The notes: a model not told the origin generated them from the sequence alone. 64,000 bases of DNA from Raphanus sativus (GCF_000801105.2 NC_079512.1:27049848-27113847), one strand, 5' to 3'. Counted from the stretch's first letter, positions 1-12,637 are shown. Program-made: numbers and translations.

Positions 1-334
1 CAAACAAAGGAGAACAAGGAACTAAAATAGTCTATGACTATATCCATTTAAGGCAAATTTGAGATTTACTAAACAATCAGAGAAACGCGTTAAGTTCGTT
101 TTAGTTACTTATTGACTTATTGCCAAGTAGGTTGAGAAAGCGATCTTGATTTGATATTCTTGGGGAAAAGTTCTACGGTCCCAAATTCGAGTCCAAGTCA
201 TTAACTGAAGCTAAGAATGCTTCTATGGTCTAAAATATGTGGTATGTATATTTTTTCTTTAAACCTCTTTTAAGTTTGTTGTGTATTATATGTATATAAT
301 ATCTGAATTTATTTTTTTCTCTTCTCTATCTAAA

Positions 335-505
335 GCTTTCAATCCAGTTACAAGTTTAAGCAAGACGACACCACATGTATAGACATCACCCTTCTTGCCC
401 AGATGACCTAAAACCGTTACATAATTGTCTCAACATCAAACCATCAAAAGGTAGTTTTTATCATATTCAGGAGGTATGTAATCAGTCGTCCAATGAATGT
501 GATCG
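335..505 (-). pseudogene. Protein kinase relic
   Basis: Read on the minus strand, this stretch has the two hallmarks of the activation-segment end of a plant kinase. One is a T-D-Y-I-P-P-E-Y block (about 461-502), the APE-type motif. The other is G-D-V-Y-x-x-G-V-V-L-L-x-L-V-T-G (about 345-405), subdomain IX. An in-frame stop lies between the blocks, and I could not find convincing upstream catalytic-loop or P-loop sequence. No open frame spans it, so it is a dead fragment. Kinase genes lie next to the DUF642 gene in the collinear Arabidopsis region (At5g11400/At5g11410, from memory), so this is probably the residue of that ancestral neighbour. Confidence 0.6.
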
Positions 506-1107
506 TGATACTATCTTCTAACAAAGGTAGTTTTTTATCCAAGATAAAATAGTTTTGCATGGATGATATCAAAACTTGAGCCCAAATTCAAGTCCAAGCC
601 TTTTTGGAAGGCTTGTAGTTTATGGATTTTTGCAATTTATGGGATCAATGTGGAGAAATGTTTCTAGAAAAGGATAGGCAAGGCAAGAAACGAAGATAGT
701 GAAGAGTGAAGACCTTCCCATGTGAGTCACATACACACGAGGGTCCTAAAACATTGATGAGCTTATCTTCCTTGTCTTCTATTAATGCTCAAATAAGTTC
801 CCAACTAATATTTGATAACAAATTATTTTTAATTTTCTTATTTAACGAAGTGAGTTTTCAAGAGATGATGCAATGGACAATCATGCCCACTAGAGTTATT
901 TTGAAGTAACACATTTTCATACTGTTAGATTGATCTTTTAATTTTTTTCGGAAGGTTCCATATGCACAAGCGAGGAGTGTTCAAAATTTTGTATATAGCC
1001 GATTGAGTAATTTATCATTGTGTATGCATTGGGGTCAGCTTGTCTACGATTTAATTTATCTATTACGGATAGAAGTTATATCCGACATGATTTTGTTTTA
1101 AAGTAAA

Positions 1108-1753
1108 CTAGATTTTGACCCGCGTTTGGAAGCGTATAATATTTTACGATGAAAAATTTCACTAATAATATAACAAATATTTTGGTAATTTTAAAGAATG
1201 ATTTAGAATATTTTTGCATTTAAATCAGTGTTTTTTAATTCAACCCGATTGTGATTATACCGGTTAATTCGGAGATCTAACAATTCAATTTAGATTTTTA
1301 AAATATTCATATTAAAAAAAAATCATTAAAATTCGAGACTAACCGATTGAACTGTTGGATGACCGATATGTAATCTAATTTGATTTAAATTATAATAGTT
1401 TCATAATTTGTAATCTTATAATCCAAATTTTAAATTTTATTATTTTGCAATTTATGAAATTATGACGTTTCTACAAAATTTTAAAGAGAAAATGATAGAT
1501 ATAAAATAATTAAGATTAATTATTGTATTGTTTGGAAACATTGATAGTAGTATAAAAAAATATATTGTTTGGAAACATTGATAGTAGTATAAAGAAATAA
1601 GTATATTGTTTGGAAACATAGATAATAGTATAAAGAAAGCAACATTAATGATTTAATGTAGGTTTAATTATAAAGTATAAAAGTGTATTTAATTTAAAAA
1701 CTTACAAAATAAATGTTAAGTCAAACAGAATGTTTGTGTTTTAATAAGATAGA
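1108..1753 (-). mobile_element. Non-autonomous Helitron
   Basis: On the minus strand the element starts with TCTATCTTATTAAAAC (5' TC at 1753) and ends in CTAG (1108-1111). A weak GC hairpin sits just inside the 3' end (plus strand: CCCGCGTTTGGAAGCG). It is flanked by A on the 5' side (1754) and T on the 3' side (1107), which is the A^T insertion rule of Helitrons with no target duplication. At 646 bp with no ORF it is non-autonomous. Its 3' part resembles a remnant in the GULLO3 intron near 45.84 kb. Confidence 0.7.
1527..1640. repeat. Tandem repeat inside Helitron
   Basis: About two and a half to three tandem copies of a ~45-50 bp unit (core: ATTGTTTGGAAACATTGATA, then GTAGTATAAA) lie in the 5' third of the Helitron at 1108-1753. 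The last copy has diverged. Confidence 0.7.
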
Positions 1754-4214
1754 TTTGAAAAGTATTTGGGATAAAATTCGAACTCAATCAATAAACATAA
1801 CTGGATTAGTAAAAAAGAAGAATAAACATAAAGAAGAAGTTTCAATTGCCATTTACTAATTAACATACTGAAGTTGTTACTTGGGTTTGGTAAGAGAGAC
1901 TGAGAGAGGGCAGTGGGCCAGTGGCTCGATGCATGTTGGCACGTGATTCAAAAATCGGACATGACGGTCGTGGTTCTGGATTTTTTTGGGAAGGCCACAT
2001 GCATGGTGTTTAAGCCGCCGTTAAATTATAGATGAAAGACAAGATTTTCCTCCGTCACGGCCTGAGAAGTTTGACGACGTCAACTGACAGAGTCAAGTGG
2101 ACGCTAAACGCCACCAGAAAGAAGCAGAAGAGTCGGACCACGCTCACATGCCACTCTTAACATACTTAATCGCTTAATGCACACTCTTACGTCTCCAAAC
2201 GGGTCAAAAAGTCATTGGTATTTATATCTATTTTCCTTCAAAAGTAGATATCTAGCTAGTGCGTTTGTAGTAGTATTTTTTTATTGATGAAAACGCGTTT
2301 ACGTGATTAACTAATAGGGGTTACTGCTTATGGACACTTTTAGATGAAAGCTAACTAGCTACTCCGTACGTGAAAAGAGTTTTGAACAATAATGCGGCTT
2401 AGGTTGTAATTATGGTTCTTTAGCTAAATAGCTAATCGTATACGGATAACTAGCTAATCGTATACGATGGTGTTTGTCGGTTGCTTGGATAACATTGTTT
2501 TTACATCGTCTTAAAATCGACAACCTGATGGAAATGGAATGTGATAGATGAAAAACAAATGGGCGTACTGTTCATTCGAATATTTATATATTTATCAGAT
2601 GTGATAACACTGTATTATTTGCTTAGTTTATAGAAAAACACAATGATCAATAAATGTTGCCTGCTTTGTAATAGCGAGAGCACAGGTGGAATCGGGCCAT
2701 GGGCCCGTGAAATAGTAAAAATAAGTTTTTCTAAATAAAGAGGCTGAGACAGTCGCACGATGGTGGCTTTAGCGCTCTGTTTCTCTCATAATCTGCCGTC
2801 TCCTTTTCGAGTGGGCCACATTCCCACTACACCGTCAGCTATAGAGCCCCACCCACGTTCACTAATTCACCCTTCTTGTCTCTTTGCTCATTGCTCACCA
2901 TCTTTACTCGAATTAAGGACCAAATGGTGACACTGATAACAAAATAATCGAAAATGATAACTAGAATCCTAATCTAACAGTCATATATGTTTCATTATTG
3001 CATTTTTGTGAAGAAAATGGAAAGGCCTTCTTAATATAGTCTTAATTCGTCGTTTATTTAGAGCTTTTTTCAAAATAAAAGAAAAAACATAAGAACATGA
3101 AACAATATCGCAAAGGCCACGTTCCAGCCGACATCGAAGACAGTTATCCTACGTCCAGATTTTAGCCGAACGAGGGCATAGCAGAACAGTCACCACAACT
3201 TATTATTTTTAAGGTGAATTATAAAGAAAACAAAAAGTTTAGAAAAGACAAAGATCAGATGTTGTCAGAAAAAAAAATCAATTCGCAAATCTCAAAAAGT
3301 GAGATCCAACTGCTTATAACTTTTTATATAATGGAGTCACAAAGAAAAGCTCACACAATCCTCCTCGAAGCAAGTCCACTGGACATCCATTGACCATTGT
3401 ATCTCAACCACATAGACCAAAATGTATAATACTTCTTGCATTATACTTGAAAACATCTCCAAGATTTAATCGGTCGTACAAAGTTAAAATATAATAAGAC
3501 TACTACTTCAAAGTTTCTTTAATATCAGATCAAGTTGTATATTCTGTCTGGTCTCTAAGTTGTGAATGTGTAAAGGCGGATATTTGGACGATATGTGATC
3601 AAATCTCTCCATTAGCTGGCATTTTTGGTTTAAGTGTTCACCACATGTGGATATGAATCAACACAATCTTTCCTGTATGTGTAATCAACACAATCTTTTG
3701 TTAATTCTTTTTTAAGTTGATAGAAATAACATGCAAAAACTGACTAATAATGTTTTGTTTTCTATGGAAATTCCTTGTTTCTTTTTAATGTTTGCCAACT
3801 CATTTCTAATGATATCATTCCGTGCGGTAGGTTTGCTTGCAGCATAGTAACATTACCTTTATACAAACTATATATGAGCCATGCAAGGAATGGCAAGAAA
3901 AGTGGAAAACAATGAGTTACAAAACCAAAGGAAAATGTTCATTGGAGATTTGGAGTTAATGCCAGATTTGGAGTTAATGCCATAACCTCCATTAAACATG
4001 TTGAAAGTGTGACTACTTACATTGTGTAATGTCATTGATATGTTTACTATCCATAGCCATGATACTTAATTATGTTTTATACAAAAGTTTTTTTGGAAAT
4101 ATGGAAAATCATAAAAAATGAAAAGATATGTGAAATGAAAAATGAAAAGAATACATGTGAAATGACGACGTCAGTTTCCTAGCAAACTTGTATTAAAAAC
4201 TATTATTAAAAAAA
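1754..4214. other. Intergenic, no gene recognised
   Basis: AT-rich DNA upstream of the DUF642 gene with no convincing coding sequence. A more balanced patch at about 1.9-2.2 kb carries one CACGTG G-box near 1939. There are small tandem duplications near 2.43-2.47 kb and 3.95-3.98 kb (agatttggagttaatgcc twice). The promoter of the DUF642 gene must lie in the right part, but I cannot place it. Confidence 0.5.
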
Positions 4215-4454
4215 CTCCTTCCTCCATTTCATATTAGTTTTCGTTCTACGTTTATGAACACATGTTGAAAAAACATTTAATTTTACATATTTTCAAAATA
4301 AAAATATTATTACTAATACATTTAATCATATTTCAACCAATAAAAATAGAATAGAGAATATTATCAATAAATTTTACATTGAAAATCGAAAACAACACTT
4401 ATTTTAAAACAAAAATTTTGTTCTACAACAACAATTAATTCGAAACAGAAAGAG
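4215..4454. mobile_element. Stowaway-like MITE
   Basis: The left end, CTCCTTCCTCCATTTCATATTAG, pairs imperfectly with the reverse complement of the right end, CTCTTTCTGTTTCGAATTA. This CTCCNTCnGTTTC terminus is typical of Stowaway/Tc1-mariner MITEs of crucifers and grasses. TA follows the right end (4455-4456); the left TA looks mutated. It is about 240 bp with no ORF, roughly 330 bp upstream of the DUF642 start codon, so it is part of that promoter. Confidence 0.6.
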
Positions 4455-4783
4455 TATTATTTAAAACAAACTATTATTCTTTGGTTTGTGAATCATAATC
4501 TGACGGCAGGTATAAAACATTGAGAAATGAAATGATTTTCCAGAAATAACCTCCTTTGCTATTCACGTCTGCAATATCTGCTAAATCCCAAAAGAGTGAG
4601 TCACGGCCCCACGTGGATACGCAAACCACAACAGTGGCATAAATCCGTAAATTATAGCAAAATGTAGAGGTAATTTCCAAGTTGTAAACCCATATAAGCA
4701 ATTGCCTCTCCGCTCGTTATCTTCCATAGTCGACTCTTTTTTATTAAACTCTGTTTCCATCTCTTCTACTTAGGCTGTTAGCA

Positions 4784-6881
4784 ATGAAAGGAGGCACCGG
4801 GTCGTTTCTCTGCGTTCTTCTCATCTCCACCATCACCTCCGTCGTCTGCTTCCGTGACGGTAAACATCAATTACATACTGACTTACATCTACACTCATAC
4901 CATGACATGTAATACTCTTCCATGTATTATATATGATTGCATCTTTAGTAATTTGTTTCTTCTTTTGAGAAATAGTTACTAGTTTACTTAAAAGTTAAAA
5001 GCTTAATTATGCTTGTGTGAATGAAAAAAATGTTACTTCTGTTTACTTTCTATCCATGAGTCTAACTAAGACATTTTCTAACTAAAGCCACTGAACAAAA
5101 AAGCCTGGTCAGGACCATTTTGTTAAATTTTTTTTTTTTAATTTCCTTGTGTTGGATATAAACCATTTCTCGTATAAAACTCTTGATAAATTTTTTAATT
5201 GTATTTCACGAAAATCAAGTTACACAAAGAAATGTAACAAGTTCACTGAAACCGAAGGGAAATTTCGTAAACGCAGGGATGTTACCAAACGGTGATTTTG
5301 AGCTAGGACCAAAACCATCGGACATGAAAGGAACACAAGTGCTAAACAAGAACGCTATTCCAAGCTGGGAGCTTACAGGCTTCGTCGAATACATAAAATC
5401 CGGTCAGAAACAAGGAGACATGCTCCTAGTAGTCCCCGCCGGAAAATTCGCCGTCCGTCTAGGAAACGAAGCATCGATCAAACAGAGACTTAACGTGACA
5501 AAAGGAATGTATTACTCGCTCACGTTCAGTGCCGCAAGGACTTGTGCTCAAGATGAACGGCTCAACATATCGGTGGCACCCGACTCGGGCATCATTCCTA
5601 TACAGACTGTGTACAGTAGCAGTGGATGGGACCTATACGCTTGGGCGTTTCAAGCCGAGAGTAATGTGGCAGAGATCGTGATTCATAATCCTGGCGAGGA
5701 AGAAGATCCTGCTTGTGGACCACTTATTGATGGTGTTGCTATCAAGGCCCTGTACCCTCCAAGACCTACCAACAGTAAGTGTGTTATTTATTATATTATA
5801 TATGCATCTTGTTTATATCTATTACTATTCTAAGAAATATATCCTTTTCATCAATTATACACTGTGATCTGTCATGTGTACTACTACATGTGCTTTTTAT
5901 CTAGTAATTATAGTCGGGGCCGTTAGGGGTTTCTGTCATTTTTGAATATTTGGTTTTCTAGTTTGTAGAACCTTATATTGCCCTAATTAGAACCAAGACT
6001 TTGTATTTAGTTAATTTTTTAATTTAAGAAAGAACTGAATATAAATATATTAAATTAACAGTCACCTATATTTCTAATGTTATACAAAAAGATGTACGTT
6101 TAATGGATTTTTTTCATTAGTTTTGATTAATTTGATATAAATAGAAAAACTTATGAAGGACTTTTATTTCGAAGATTTTGGCTTGGTTGGCTTAGTTTAT
6201 ATGTCGACTTGTAGTTTAAAACTTGAGTAAGAACATAGATTTTAAATATATTGGTTATATTACATGAATATGACTGCGGCCTATGGCATGTGTTAGTGTT
6301 AGTCAGGAAGTATATACAACTAATCAGCTGATACCTTTTAATTGTATGAAACAGAGAACATATTGAAAAACGGAGGATTCGAAGAAGGTCCCTATCTACT
6401 CCCAAACTCCACAACCGGCGTTTTGATTCCTCCCTTCATAGAAGATGATCACTCTCCTTTACCCGCTTGGATGATCGAATCCCTCAAAGCCGTCAAATAC
6501 GTTGACGTCGAGCACTTCTCAGTCCCACAAGGCCGTCGTGCCATTGAGCTAGTTGCGGGGAAAGAAAGCGCGATCGCTCAGGTGGCTAGGACCATCATAG
6601 GGAAGACTTACGTACTTTCTTTTGCGGTTGGAGATGCGAACAACGCGTGCGAAGGCTCGATGATAGTCGAGGCGTTTGCGGGAAGGGACACGTTAAAGGT
6701 TCCTTACGAGTCGAAAGGAAAGGGAGGCTTCAAACGCGCTTCTTTGCGGTTTGTGGCGGTTTCTACCCGCACGAGGGTTATGTTTTACAGCACGTTTTAC
6801 GCGATGAGAAGCGATGATTTCTCGTCTCTGTGTGGCCCCGTGATCGACGATGTTAAGCTCCTCAGCGTTCGCAAGGCTTAA
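4784..6881 (+). CDS. DUF642 cell-wall protein
   Basis: Three exons, 4784-4859, 5277-5774 and 6355-6881, join in frame to 366 aa. All introns are GT-AG (417 and 580 bp). The N-terminus is a signal peptide of about 22 residues (Met-Lys, then a hydrophobic stretch rich in Leu/Ile/Val). The mature start D-G-M-L-P-N-G-D-F-E-L-G is the DUF642 hallmark. Two tandem galactose-binding-like modules follow (about 25-190 and 195-360), with C-G-P-L-I-D-G-V and C-G-P-V-I-D-D-V near their ends. DUF642 proteins are secreted, plant-specific wall proteins; some bind pectin methylesterase or cellulose. By sequence and by its neighbours (CID5, then EMF1) it matches At5g11420 best, although paralogues such as At5g25460 are very similar. 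Length and motifs are complete, so it should be functional. The start is the first ATG before the signal peptide. Confidence 0.93.
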
Positions 6882-7129
6882 AATGGTCCTTGTTTTATTT
6901 TAAAGGTTTTTTCGTATAAGGAGTGTGGGCTTTTTCTAAAAAGTAATTTTTTTATCTCTGGTGCTTTTTAAATGAGATGATTTATATACCGAGTGAGTTG
7001 TTATGGCATAGAGTTATTATATATAAAACAGAAATGTCTTGCTTATATCTATTTTCTTGTATGAGAAGGCTGAAGAAATGTTGTCGTTTAAAAAAAAAGA
7101 AAATAATAAGAATAGTTATTTGTGGAATA

Positions 7130-7445
7130 AACTAAATGAAATGAAATAAAAACTGAAACTATTAATGGAATAAAAAATTCTTACATTTTATTCATTTACA
7201 AAGGTTTAGAATCATGAATAAAAAGAAAAAGTTTTACAAATGACTATATATTGGATTTTCGAGGAGACCATATGATTTACAAAGATTAATAAAGGTGTAC
7301 TATTAATAGGAATATTATGAATAAATGAAATGATGTATAAAATGGAATAAAACTGAAATTATTAATGGAACAATTTTTTTTTTTTAAAAATTATTCATTC
7401 ATCAAGGTTTAGAATCATGAATTAAATTTTACAAAATGACTATTT
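7130..7445. repeat. Duplicated 110-bp segment
   Basis: Two direct copies (about 7134-7250 and 7335-7445) share the order: aaactgaaa(c/t)tattaatggaa, an A/T tract, ttattcatt-(t/c)a-aaggtttagaatcatgaat, then tttacaaa(a)tgactat. They have diverged by substitutions and A/T-tract length, so the duplication is old. Confidence 0.6.
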
Positions 7446-7785
7446 TGTTGCTTCATTCTAAAAATGGAATATGTGGATTATTCTATTTTTTTATGATAAC
7501 TGATAACTATTTTATGAAACTCTTTAAAATGATATGTTTCAAATAATTATATTCCAAAAGTAGCATTTCAGTTGCAGTCAATGTCTATATGATCCAAACT
7601 CCAGGAGAATGAAGAGAAGAAATTGGGTATTCAGTTTTCATATATTATGTGTTAATATATATATATATATTTGTGTGTGCTATTGAGTACTATGATACTA
7701 TCAAACTATTGAAACTGGTATAGCTAACTACTCAGTTGTTGGTAGGGAAAATAGACAACTGATATCTGAACTACGATTATATCTT

Positions 7786-7800
7786 CTTTTTCAAAAAAAA
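7786..7800 (+). mobile_element. Poly(A) micro-insertion with TSD
   Basis: A 15-bp insert, ctttttcaaaaaaaa, sits between two perfect 17-bp copies of aactacgattatatctt (7769-7785 and 7801-7817). The long exact target duplication and A-tail are what target-primed reverse transcription leaves. Almost no body sequence was copied. Confidence 0.65.
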
Positions 7801-8197
7801 AACTACGATTATATCTTTAGTCGAGACAAATTATTTGACTGTACAATTTGATATCTATCTAATAATAAATTTGATTTAATTGAATTTTAATATTTGAATT
7901 TAGAATGAAAAGCTTTTTAAGTGCATTCCAATGGTATCACTATGATTCAAACCTGTTAAGAAACAGAGGATTTTAAAATCTCTGTTGATAGTGTTCTATG
8001 TATCTGTAGTTTCTTTTTGTTTGGCTAATCTCTTTGTAGCCATTGTAGGATGCAAAGCTTGAAATAGTCCAAGTTTAAAATAAAGTTTCTTAAAACACTT
8101 TTGGAATTTTTTTTCTTAAAAAAAAAATAAACGAAAATGACACCTGCTCTGCTTTTGCAACAATGGATTTGAAGAGTTTTACATATTTATCGAGGTT

Positions 8198-8215
8198 TTT
8201 TTTTTTGAAACACAT
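8198..8215 (-). mobile_element. Poly(A) micro-insertion with TSD
   Basis: The 17-bp sequences acatatttatcgaggtt (8181-8197) and acatgtttatcgaggtt (8216-8232), with one mismatch, flank an 18-bp insert. On the minus strand the insert reads atgtgtttc followed by an A-tract. Confidence 0.6.
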
Positions 8216-8600
8216 ACATGTTTATCGAGGTTACCATGTTGTTTCTATACATAATATTTTTTTTCTTTTTATTTGCCATATTTTCAAGAAAATACGGATT
8301 CTCCATTGCCAAAAATGCAAGTGTTACAATTATTACATAATTTCATATGATAGGTCTCAAAGACTTAAGAGAACAAGAACACAAGTTACTTCAATTTTCT
8401 TTTTCATATTCATTCACTAAGACAAGTGTTTCTTAAATACACACACATTCACGAAAATAACTGCCAACTAAAACACAACATGAGACTTCCCACTAATGTA
8501 GGAGAAACACTATGCCACATCCCTATCCTATCCTTTGCCATGATCTTATCATCATATAACAAATAAATATGGCAATGTACACAACAAAGTATAGATCAGA

Positions 8601-9174
8601 TCAGGCTGATACAGTTGTATTAGGAATAACGGATGATGACGATATAGCAACTTCTGTAGCTGCCTTCTTTTGTGTTGAAGCTTTTGAGGTTGAAGGCCCG
8701 GATTCACATAGATACCCAAGATCCAGCGTCTCTGGGAGGTTTTCTTGAGCTTCAGTGCTGTATATCTACAGCAAGATAGATCAAAATCATGGGTTATGTA
8801 ACAAACATATGATGTTTATGTGAATGATCACGAGAGATGAGTGATGAACGTACCTCAAGCTGATTCAGCATCTCAATGGTGGCTTCAAGATCACCGCTGT
8901 TCGCCAGGTATACATCAGTTATAGACTCTTGTGAGAGACCAGAGAATGTCACAAGAAGGTATTCAATATCCATGTCTATATCCATCTCCATATACAAATC
9001 ATCATCATCCCTTATCTGTTTGTATGCCATTTCAGAGGATGTCTTGGGCATGAACATCTGCTCTTGTCCCTGCACGTTATGTGAGGCCAAACCATCCATA
9101 GCATCCACTCTTTTGGAGAGTGGTACGTATGATGCTGCATGCGGATTCAATGCAAATGCTCCTCCTGGGTTCAT
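8601..9174 (-). CDS. CID5: CID5-like PAM2/CUE protein
   Basis: Two exons (9174-8854, then 8765-8601) give 161 aa; the intron is GT-AG. Residues about 8-22, A-L-N-P-H-A-A-S-Y-V-P-L-S-K-R, are a canonical PAM2 motif, which binds the MLLE domain of poly(A)-binding protein. An acidic, Asp/Met-rich linker follows. Residues about 68-107 (Y-L-L-V-T-F-S-G-L-S through D-L-E-A-T-I-E-M-L) are a CUE domain, which binds ubiquitin. The tail is Ser/Thr-rich. This layout is that of the short Arabidopsis CTC-interacting-domain proteins CID5 and CID6. Its place between the DUF642 gene and the EMF1 block favours CID5 (At5g11440; also called IPD1, linked to endoreduplication in darkness). The acceptor 8766-8767 was chosen because it keeps the I-Y-S-T-E-A-Q-E reading; the next AG, 8 bp downstream, would give an immediate stop. 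Confidence 0.88.
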
Positions 9175-10055
9175 TTCTTTTTTCTTGGAAATAAAGTTAC
9201 TGCCAAATTCAAATTGCTATCATTATTAACGAACAAAAGAAGAAAGCAACAATAACTTGTGTAACACGGAAAAGACAAAATTGATTATGTCTCATGCTGC
9301 ACAATCTAACCAACCTAAGATATATTTAACTTATATCAGATAACACTGAAGGGAGAGAGATTGAACATGTGACAATGATATATGCTCAACAAAGGTTACA
9401 TTAGAGAACCTGTTCACGAATCGTGTTACTGCATGAACAAATCAAAAACCAATTTGACAATTCAAAAGAAATGTGGGAAGGAGAGTGTGATTATATGCAC
9501 AATTCAAAAACGAATAGGGATCGTCTCTTGACCTCGTCAACGATGGACGTAAAAGGACAAGGATCAACGAAACATCAGGAGAGAAAATGAGCTCACCAGA
9601 GAAAAAAACTAGCGTTCATCAATGTGTCAAGGGAAAATAGAAAACATATATAATATTACTGTATACTTGTATATTATGCGAATAACTCTTATATTATATA
9701 GCATATGATACAATGAAAGATTGTTCTGTGTACTAGAAGAGAGCTCGGTTCTTGATGCACACTAACTATTTATGTAACAATGATGTTTATTCTTAACAAA
9801 CTACAAAATAATTGAATTTACAAAACGCAGAACCCCTATATGCTTTCTATAGGCACATATTGAGGGGAACCTTACTGGTTACAAGAGATACAATCTCACA
9901 CAATACAAGCAGAATGAGCCCAGTTATTTTATTTTATGACTTCGTTGCAGTCACAAAATAAAATGTTCAGCTGATTGGGCTTAAGGAAATTTTAGTTTGT
10001 TTAGAACTGGGCTCTTATTATATGGGCCACGAGTCATAAAATAAAAAAATAGGTT
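9175..10055. other. CID5-like upstream region
   Basis: Promoter and 5' UTR region of the CID5-like gene running to tRNA-Phe. No further gene seen. I did not identify a TATA box or a 5' UTR intron with confidence. Confidence 0.5.
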
Positions 10056-10080
10056 TGCGGTGAGCGTGGATCGAACACGC

Positions 10081-10123
<43 letters not shown>

Positions 10124-10128
10124 CCCGC
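10056..10128 (-). tRNA. tRNA-Phe (GAA)
   Basis: Read on the minus strand: acceptor stem GCGGGGA with CACCGC plus discriminator A, D-arm TAGCTCAGTTGGGAGAGC, anticodon loop CTGAAGA (anticodon GAA), and T-arm with GTTCGATCC. It is 73 nt, has no intron, and its A and B boxes are intact. A CAA-containing stretch lies just upstream (minus strand aaacaactt) and a T7 run lies a few bases downstream, the normal plant RNA polymerase III start and stop context. It looks functional. Confidence 0.97.
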
Positions 10129-10430
10129 AAGTTGTTTAACTAAATATTATATTTTATGTATTCTTTATATTTTTGTACTTGTTAAAGTTTCATTTTTTTG
10201 AAAAACAGGTGTAAAATTTCATAGGAATTTAAGATTTACAGAGACGAATGCTATAACCGAATACAAAACAAAATCTTAGCGTGGCATTAATTAAAAAGTT
10301 ACCTAATAAACGGAGCACTATCAATTTGTTGTTCTTTGTTATATAAGTCTAGTTCCTATTAAAGATAATATGGAGAAGTGTAGTTGGGTAACTTTAAGTG
10401 ATGATTGTTTAAATGGTTTTTGAATTTTGA

Positions 10431-11311
10431 AGGCTAACTCCATTCAAGGTATATAAAATCTGAAGCTCTTGTCCTGAACTTAGCCATTTACAATAACCAG
10501 TTAGTTTTGGACTTCCCCATTACTCTGTTTCGTTTTAGAAGGAGGGCAATTATAGGTTATATAATGTTTTCCTACCGAACTGGTGTTGTCTGGGATTATT
10601 TGCCAGGCAACAAGGTGAACAATGTCGATGTTGTGTACACTCCCTAGTCCAACTTGAAGAAAACGGCCTCCATGGATGTTGGTCAAGTTGGTTTCCACAA
10701 TCCAAAGATGGTAAGCTTTGATTTATCTCTTCAAAATTGGAAGCTGATCAAGCAATGACCCAACTTAACTGATAATGTGTTTTCTTTAAGGTCCGGACCA
10801 TCAGAGTGGAGAAGCGAGTTAATGAAATAGTTAACAGACTGAACAAAACAAAAGTTGAGAGAACCCCTGATCTCAGAGGTAAAAGTCCTTTTTAGTTTGT
10901 GGGCTCTTCCTTAAATTCAAATAGAATATATCCATCAGTATTCATATTTTCCACTAAGATGTATGAAATTAGAATGGTTGCTCGTAATTGTGTTAATGAA
11001 GCGGAGAGAGAAGCAGTGAATGCTGCAGAAAGAGCTGAGGAGGAAGCAACATCTGAGGGAGAAGGTCAGTTTCTTCTGTCTTGGTCCCCTCGTCATCTTC
11101 TTAACCTGTGAAAAGTCTCTGTTGACTCAAATCCTCATTGTATTTATGGGTATTGCAGAAGAAACGTGAAGAGATAGAGAGGCTTGAGAAGGAGAGGCAA
11201 GCAGATATGAGGAGTTACAAGGGGTTAATTGTAACTGATAAAATGACATCTAATAAAGACATTGCTTCAAGCAACAAATCGCTTCAGGAACTCGAAGACG
11301 ATTTCATGTAA
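10431..11311 (+). pseudogene. CCDC25-like pseudogene
   Basis: The order of pieces matches plant CCDC25/DUF814 (NEMF-like) proteins such as At5g11500. They are K-A-N-S-I-Q at the end of an exon (to 10448), G-N-K-V-N-N-V-D-V-V-Y-T-P (from about 10605), V-R-T-I-R-V-E-K-R-V-N-E-I (10792-10879), A-E-R-E-A-V-N-A-A-E-R-A-E (about 11001-11038) and the C-terminal K-E-R-Q-A-D-M-R-S-Y-K-G-L through E-L-E-D-D-F-M-stop (11159-11311). Splice sites between pieces are still recognisable. Lesions: the N-terminal ~90 residues are missing, a TAG replaces the expected Trp after Y-T-P, and one extra G near 11041 shifts the frame in the basic coiled-coil exon. Its place before the aminotransferase relic and EMF1 fits the ancestral order. 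Confidence 0.85.
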
Positions 11312-12637
11312 ACGCCCTGAAGAAATGAGGCTAATGTGCAAGTTTCAACCTAAAACCTTAATTTGGTTCTTATACTCTCTTTTGTACATTGGAATGTTTC
11401 AGAGTATTGAATCTGACTTGTGAAAGAAATAGCAGAGAGCATTGTGACTTTGTGATATATATATAGTAGAAGAGGCGCAACTCTCTTGCGTAATTTATTA
11501 ATCAATGGGATTATAGTGAAAAAAAATGATAGTAACGACATTTATCTTCTCGATGATATCTTAATTAGGACCGACCGAGGGCGTGAGATGTTTCGGACAT
11601 GTTTGGTAACAACGGCGTGAATAGAGTCTGCAAGGTGAGGTACAGTCTTGGAGCTCAGACCAGCCATGCTTATCCTCCCGTCGGATGTCATGTAAATGTG
11701 GTACGGTACTCTTTAGCCACGAAGGAGACTTGAGCTGGGTCTAACCCCGTGAATGTAAACATACCTAACAACTGATGTTATACAGCAGGTGTACCTGATA
11801 CGGCACTATCAAAGAATGGCATCAATCCTTTTGAGCGAATCAACTGCCTGATTTGTTCCCGTTGTTCGAGGGTCGGATCAACACCAGTTGGGTTATGAGC
11901 ACAGGCTATAGAACCAGGTGGCGCGGCACCAAGGTCTTCTAATAAACCTGTGAACATAAGAAGAAGAATAGATTATTAAAGCAACGAGAGCATAGATTTT
12001 TTTTGAGTAGCATTTCAAAAGCCACAGAGCACTCACCTTGAAAGTTCAACCCACGTGTTGACGGATCGTAGTAGCGGTAAGTTTTCAGTGACAAACCAGC
12101 CAGTGTGAAAAAAAATTGGGATGGTTTCTCCATGTTGGCTGAGTAATATAAATTTGTACTCTGAAAAGCAAAAAAAAACACAAGACTTGTAAGTTTCTCA
12201 CCAGGATGAAGAAGTTCAATCAGAGTGTAGCATGTCTACCTGATGATAATGCTTGGCCAAAAACTCCCCTCCAACTCTCATGGAACCTGTACCATACCAA
12301 CAAACACTCTACTGTTGCAATCCGATTCTCCCGAATACTAATCCATGCGTGAAAACACCGATCAAAAAGAAACTTATGAAAACATAAAAAAAGGATAATC
12401 AGAGACAACATTGTATCAGCGCCTAAAATGAGCTTAGCGCTCAACTTGTTGAACTCAACCAATCCAACAATGGGAAGATACTCCTTGATTCGTGACCTAT
12501 GATCAAACACACACACACAGATTCAAGACACAACATCATCAAGGATGTATAACAAAAACTCAACACAGAGGAAAGGAAAGAGAGGTAAACCTGTAATTGA
12601 TAAGCTGCTGCTCAGCTTTCCTCACAACATTAAGAAC

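Larger units (their letters stand above)
6882..8600. other. Intergenic with small repeats
   Basis: DUF642 3' flank running into the CID5-like 3' flank; the two genes are convergent. No gene seen. It contains a duplicated ~110-bp segment (7.13-7.45 kb), a short TA run near 7.65 kb and two target-duplicated poly(A)/poly(T) micro-insertions (7786-7800 and 8198-8215). Confidence 0.55.
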
